Shown here one piece after another: positions 6,416 through 7,359 of a stretch of 7,359 nt of DNA (position 1 is the stretch's first letter; each line of letters starts with the position of its first letter). Under the pieces are notes generated by a model that was not told the origin of the DNA, made no database searches, and worked only from the letters and a program-made list of their open reading frames with translations. The translations under genes were made by a program, and so were the position numbers. The stretch is from Rickettsia endosymbiont of Ixodes persulcatus (GTDB lineage: Bacteria > Pseudomonadota > Alphaproteobacteria > Rickettsiales > Rickettsiaceae), in the NCBI GenBank assembly GCA_027293795.1, contig JAPYLE010000039.1, forward strand, positions 1 through 7,359. The letters run 5' to 3'.

Positions 6416-6492
6416 GGGTTTGTAGCTCAGCTGGTTAGAGCACACGCCTGATAAGCGTGAGGTCGGAAGTTCAAGTCTTCTCAAACCCACCA
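6416..6492 (+). tRNA. tRNA-Ile (anticodon GAT)
   Basis: All arms are present. The acceptor stem is GGGTTTG (6416-6422) with CAAACCC (6482-6488), and the D-arm GCTC/GAGC encloses AGCTGGTTA. The anticodon arm is CACGC-CTGATAA-GCGTG (6443-6459) with anticodon GAT at 6450-6452. The T-arm is GGAAG-TTCAAGT-CTTCT with one G-U pair, and the discriminator A6489 is followed by an encoded CCA (6490-6492). It is a stand-alone copy paired with tRNA-Lys rather than sitting in an rRNA operon, consistent with the split rRNA genes of Rickettsia. No terminator hairpin is visible downstream. Confidence 0.97.
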
Positions 6493-6597
6493 CTAAATCT
6501 ACTATAACAATAAAATCTATATTACATAATTTAAATAAGATGATCATTTATCAATATTGTTAAGTTAGAATGATATTACCGAACTAAGATTTGAATT

Positions 6598-6780
6598 ATG
6601 AAAAAATACAAATTGACAGAAGAAGAACAAGAAATATTGGATTATTTTGAACAGGATAGTTTTGTTAAAAAAGCCACTTCTGCTGAAGTAGAAAAAGAAA
6701 AAAATATCACTAAAATTGCAGTTGCTAATTTTTTTAAAAAATCTGAGAAGATCAAGTTAATCAATAATTTCTTTATATAA
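6598..6780 (+). pseudogene. Truncated CopG/ribbon-helix-helix-type antitoxin (N-terminal half)
   Basis: The 60-residue product begins MKKYKLTEEEQEILDYFEQD and continues through SFVKKATSAEVEKEKN to VANFFKKSEKIKL. This matches my recollection of the N-terminal region of a family of short antitoxins (LTxEEqe..eDyExgeF......E..r....A...FkKdkrInlRIs), where the DNA-binding ribbon-helix-helix part and a YQTLIsS-like segment follow. Here that C-terminal part is missing. From about 6757 the codons for LINNFFI run on the antisense of the last codons of the Nudix pseudogene, so the ORF end is borrowed sequence. DNA binding should therefore be lost. No toxin gene is seen next to it. Immediately upstream a second frame reads NDITELRFEL and stops at TGA 6599-6601, overlapping the ATG as TA gene pairs often do, but it is open for only ten codons. 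No strong ribosome binding site is present. The family assignment is by pattern only. Confidence 0.55.
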
Positions 6781-7178
6781 ATGACATTTTTTCTCATACA
6801 GTTTTTTTAGAGGTAGAAAAAGGTTTGAGGGTAAATTATCAAGAGCAAACCACTGCCAGCCTTCTACCTTATGAGGTTCTAGATTCTGTAATTCATGTTC
6901 ATTTAAACAATGAGCTTTAAGGAAAATCAAGACATAATGCTTTTGTTCTTTTTCAAAGACGTAGTCACAGCTATAAACTGTGGGTTTTCAATGATCAGGT
7001 TTGTTTTTTCTAAAGCTTCACGAATAGCACATTCTTAAAATGTTTCCCCAAATTCTAAATGCCCACCCGCAGGTGCATAGCTAGACTCACCATGAGAATT
7101 AATACGTTTACCTAATAAAATTTTATTTCTATTATTAAAGATTAAAATACTGATTCCAATAAGTGGGTGGTTAGTCAT
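6757..7178 (-). pseudogene. Nudix hydrolase pseudogene (MutT-like), nonsense plus frameshift
   Basis: From ATG 7178-7176 the minus strand encodes MTNHPLIGISILIFNNRNK and then APAGGHLEFGETF before an in-frame TAA at 7037-7035. Past the stop the same frame goes on ECAIREALEKTNLIIENPQF IAVT. The stop replaces a residue inside the Nudix box (G-x5-E-x7-REUxEExGU; here GHLEFGETF-stop-ECAIREALEKTNL, where the second Glu of EE is also Lys). Near 6958-6965 the frame shifts, and the rest reads VFEKEQKHYV...AHCLNEHELQ, then GWQWFALDNLP and LPLKKLYEKK, ending at TAA 6759-6757. GWxWF-x-LDxLP and the C-terminal helix are typical for Nudix enzymes. A loss of about four bases (restoring T-N-D-V-F) would explain the shift. 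Intact relatives hydrolyse nucleoside diphosphate derivatives such as oxidised nucleotides; this copy cannot make an active enzyme. Confidence 0.85.
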
Positions 7179-7243
7179 ATCTAACTATTAACTTTTGATT
7201 GACTTATTAATAACTTATGTTAATCTCTCAGGGTTTAATTCCC

Positions 7244-7258
7244 CGAAGCTTTGCTTCG
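7244..7258. repeat. Perfect hairpin upstream of tnpA, probable left-end structure of an IS200/IS605 element
   Basis: CGAAGC-TTT-GCTTCG forms a 6-bp stem with a three-base loop, 15 bases before the transposase start. IS200/IS605 transposases recognise subterminal single-stranded hairpins of this size near the left end, so this is probably that structure, or a hairpin masking the tnpA start. The exact element boundary is not visible; it should lie shortly upstream, near the TTTAATT at 7234-7240. Confidence 0.55.
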
Positions 7259-7273
7259 TGATATGATGTATGG

Positions 7274-7359
7274 ATGGAAGAGAGTAGGTACATACATAAG
7301 AGCCATAATGTTACAGTACTTATTTATCATTTAGTAACGCCTGCAAGATATCGTAGAGC
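7274..7359 (+). CDS. tnpA: IS200/IS605-family transposase TnpA, 5' end only (runs off the window)
   Basis: The visible 28 residues read MEESRYIHKSHNVTVLI then YHLVTPARYRR. This is the start of the Y1 HUH transposase fold of IS200-like TnpA, in which the first strand has the pattern H-x-V-x-x-(L/I)-x-Y-H-(L/I)-V-x-(T/P)-x-(K/R)-Y-R. The catalytic HUH motif and tyrosine lie beyond the edge. The frame has a TGA at 7259-7261, so ATG 7274 is the first possible ATG start; no strong ribosome binding site precedes it, as is usual for these poorly expressed enzymes. The protein would cut and paste single-stranded DNA at hairpin ends. Whether the gene is intact cannot be judged. The element sits just upstream of the Nudix pseudogene, pointing away from it. 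Confidence 0.8.
   Translation, partial: MEESRYIHKSHNVTVLIYHLVTPARYRR

Noticed and set aside
6227..6547. Minus-strand open frame of 106 codons across the tRNA pair
   Set aside because: It is the antisense of tRNA-Lys and tRNA-Ile. Its peptide contains the familiar tRNA-antisense artefact RRLELPTSRLSGVCSNQLSY, and it is not a protein gene.
6493..6597. Possible toxin gene upstream of the truncated antitoxin
   Set aside because: A frame ending TGA at 6599-6601 overlaps the antitoxin start in the manner of TA pairs, but an in-frame TAG ten codons earlier leaves nothing recognisable.
1..7359. CRISPR array or phage genes
   Set aside because: No evenly spaced direct repeats and no phage structural, integrase or lysis motifs were seen. 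The tRNA genes show no flanking integrase or duplicated 3' end.

Overview
The window looks like part of a Rickettsia chromosome (obligate intracellular Alphaproteobacteria). The grounds are a strongly AT-rich sequence, a Tlc-family nucleotide transporter next to a lactate-dehydrogenase-like malate dehydrogenase, and a core block mdh - tlc - pyrG - kdsB on the minus strand. There is also an intergenic inverted repeat with ends CGTCATTGC/GCAATGACG, of the type scattered through rickettsial genomes, and several decaying genes. The species cannot be fixed from the sequence, but IS200-type transposon sequence and toxin-antitoxin debris fit a repeat-rich lineage better than the most reduced typhus-group genomes. 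These assignments rest on recognising families by eye; no search was run.

Layout. Positions 3-369 hold the 3' part of a broken plus-strand gene, frameshifted at a run of eight A. Positions 370-542 have no convincing gene but carry a dense hairpin cluster (393-468). Positions 543-704 (minus) encode a 53-residue ORF with a good ribosome binding site. From 849 to 6069 four intact minus-strand genes follow: mdh, a tlc-type transporter (probably tlc2/tlcB), pyrG and kdsB. The pyrG-kdsB spacer holds a perfect 32-bp palindrome and a set of overlapping hairpins that probably terminate kdsB transcription. Upstream of kdsB lies a rickettsial repeat that can fold as a four-way junction. On the plus strand there follow tRNA-Lys(TTT) and tRNA-Ile(GAT).

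From about 6590 to the end the DNA is an accessory scrap zone. It contains the N-terminal half of a CopG/ribbon-helix-helix-type antitoxin, fused at its end to the antisense tail of a Nudix hydrolase pseudogene (one nonsense mutation and one frameshift). Last comes the 5' end of an IS200/IS605-family TnpA transposase gene with a perfect hairpin upstream, running off the window.

How the genes work together. The core genes reflect life inside a host cell. Malate dehydrogenase feeds the TCA cycle, which matters to an organism without glycolysis. The Tlc protein moves nucleotides or a related host metabolite across the inner membrane, CTP synthase makes CTP from UTP, and KdsB uses CTP to activate Kdo for lipopolysaccharide. 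pyrG and kdsB are thus metabolically linked as well as adjacent. I see no convincing undescribed multi-gene system. The most informative region is 6590-7359, where an antitoxin, a Nudix gene and a transposon have been joined and eroded.
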